A DNA stretch of 5,886 nt. Source: Dehalococcoidia bacterium. GTDB taxonomy: Bacteria; Chloroflexota; Dehalococcoidia; JACVQG01; JAHKAY01. The translations under genes were made by a program, and so were the position numbers. Where the stretch lies: the NCBI GenBank assembly GCA_030744635.1, contig JASLQE010000072.1, forward strand, positions 1 through 5,886, read 5' to 3'. Positions 5,122 through 5,886 of the stretch are shown here, one piece after another. Below the pieces are notes generated by a model. The model saw nothing but the letters and a program-made list of their open reading frames with translations. It was not told the origin of the DNA and searched no databases. The first letter of the stretch is position 1. Every line of letters begins with the position of its first letter.

Positions 5122-5688
5122 ATGCCTGAGCAGCAATACCGGGAGTGGAGTGAGTTCACACCGGGGGCTTGGGTCTTCGGGGGCCTGGCCGGAGCAGGAG
5201 GGCCCCAAGAGCTAACCGGTTTTGTGGAGTCTCTACTATCCGATATGAAGGGGTGGCTGAATGCGGCCATGGATGGCCGTATGCCCCAGGAGATGTGCTG
5301 GTCTCCCGCACCAGGCTGCAACAGTATCGGCTTCCTTCTGTGGCACATCTTACGGGCTGAGGACTTCTGGGTACAGGGACACATCCAGGGTATTCCAGAG
5401 ATATATGAAAGCGAGGGGTGGCAGAGGAGACTTGGCACACCACCCGTGGACAATGGCTACCAGTATACTATGGAGCAGGTTGCCAACTTGCGTGTGCCTC
5501 CCATGGAGATGCTTCTGGAGTACGGCATTGCCGTGCGGGGCCGTACGCTGGATTTCCTGAGACAGTTCACCGTGGAGAAGCTGGGTGAGATACTGCGGGA
5601 GGACCTCCGCCGGCTTATCATGGAGGTGACCCTGCACATAGGGCAGATAGCCTATCTGCGCGGTATACAGCGGGGCCTGGGGGGTTAA
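5122..5688 (+). CDS. DinB-superfamily protein
   Basis: A 188-residue four-helix-bundle protein of the DinB/YfiT superfamily. The N-terminal helix (about 30-50) leads to SIGFLLWHILRAEDFW (68-83) with the probable metal ligand His75. The C-terminal helix carries HIGQIAYLRGIQRGL (172-186), the common H-x-GQI-x-YLRG signature with His172. In many relatives this helix has HxxxH; here the first position is Glu168, so the metal site may be His-Glu-His or incomplete. Family members are mostly metal-dependent thiol transferases or hydrolases or of unknown function, several linked to stress, despite the DNA-damage name. The start is ATG 5122, with only a weak AGAGG upstream at a long distance; a later GTG at 5224 is possible but would remove the start of helix 1. 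A GyrI-like gene follows after 37 bases. Confidence 0.85.
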   Translation: MPEQQYREWSEFTPGAWVFGGLAGAGGPQELTGFVESLLSDMKGWLNAAMDGRMPQEMCWSPAPGCNSIGFLLWHILRAEDFWVQGHIQGIPEIYESEGWQRRLGTPPVDNGYQYTMEQVANLRVPPMEMLLEYGIAVRGRTLDFLRQFTVEKLGEILREDLRRLIMEVTLHIGQIAYLRGIQRGLGG

Positions 5689-5725
5689 AGTCCAACGGTA
5701 AGGCACGGTCTGAGGAGATGTTCGA

Positions 5726-5886
5726 GTGGCGCTTAGGAAAGCATCCAAAACGGACCCGAGGTTATTGGAGATGGCCTCCCAGGAGATGGCGGTCGTCAGC
5801 GGTAAAGGCCCACCGCAAAAGGTCTTCACGGAAGTCATGCCCGCGCTCTACGGGTCTGTCTACACCCTGAAGTTCGACCTCAAGAA
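5726..5886 (+). CDS. GyrI-like small-molecule-binding protein, 5' part only
   Basis: Open from GTG 5726 to the window edge (53 codons). GAGGAG lies 8 bases upstream, a well-placed ribosome binding site. The visible sequence reads LLEMASQEMAVVSGKGPP (residues 13-30), then EVMPALYGSVYTLKF (36-50). The ALYG-x-VYTLKF stretch is characteristic of GyrI-like/SOUL-fold ligand-binding proteins, found alone or attached to MerR/AraC regulators and usually binding small lipophilic or cationic compounds. No DNA-binding domain precedes it, so it is probably the stand-alone form. Its closeness to the DinB gene suggests cotranscription and a shared stress or detoxification role, which is inference. Confidence 0.75.
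   Translation, partial: MALRKASKTDPRLLEMASQEMAVVSGKGPPQKVFTEVMPALYGSVYTLKFDLK

Noticed and set aside
5350..5838. 162-codon minus-strand frame opposite the DinB gene
   Set aside because: No recognisable domain; the plus strand has the clear DinB signature and the start of the GyrI-like gene.

Overview
This is a GC-rich bacterial window with short intergenic gaps, frequent GTG/TTG starts and good Shine-Dalgarno sequences. The gene mix (tandem desulforedoxins, LiaF/PspC-type envelope proteins, a DinB/GyrI-like pair, a stand-alone CinA C-terminal protein) is reminiscent of Chloroflexota of the Dehalococcoidia/SAR202 kind. That placement is an impression from gene content, not a demonstrated assignment.

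Layout. Positions 1-3140 carry a leftward (minus-strand) run: a 12-TM MFS transporter (3140-1824), a LiaF-like membrane protein (1768-1215), a PspC-domain protein (1192-776) and a LiaI/LiaF-TM plus toast_rack/DUF2154-type protein (779 to past the window edge). The last three form a compact envelope-stress-type cluster. Two of the three are broken: the LiaF-like gene has a one-base frameshift and the terminal gene has two in-frame stop codons two codons apart, while the PspC gene between them is intact. Positions 3140-3311 are a divergent promoter region. On the plus side is a near-perfect sigma-70 promoter (TTGACA-18-TATAAT) for two overlapping mini-genes of the desulforedoxin family (3311-3582). 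On the minus side a TATAAT lies so close to the MFS start that its message would be almost leaderless. A strong hairpin (3634-3660) separates the desulforedoxins from a convergent class II aldolase/adducin-family gene (4270-3674).

After a divergent gap with hairpins and a candidate aldolase promoter come three plus-strand genes: a CinA C-terminal/PncC-type protein (4537-5019), a DinB-superfamily protein (5122-5688) and the start of a GyrI-like ligand-binding protein (5726 to the edge).

No new multi-gene system is evident. The main theme is erosion or divergence of function. Besides the two broken envelope genes, several intact genes lack a residue that the family normally needs: the third zinc-ligand histidine in the aldolase (Tyr instead), the nucleophilic serine in the CinA domain (Ala instead), one of the four cysteines in the second desulforedoxin (His instead) and one histidine of the DinB HxxxH motif (Glu instead). 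No mobile element, CRISPR, tRNA or rRNA was seen.
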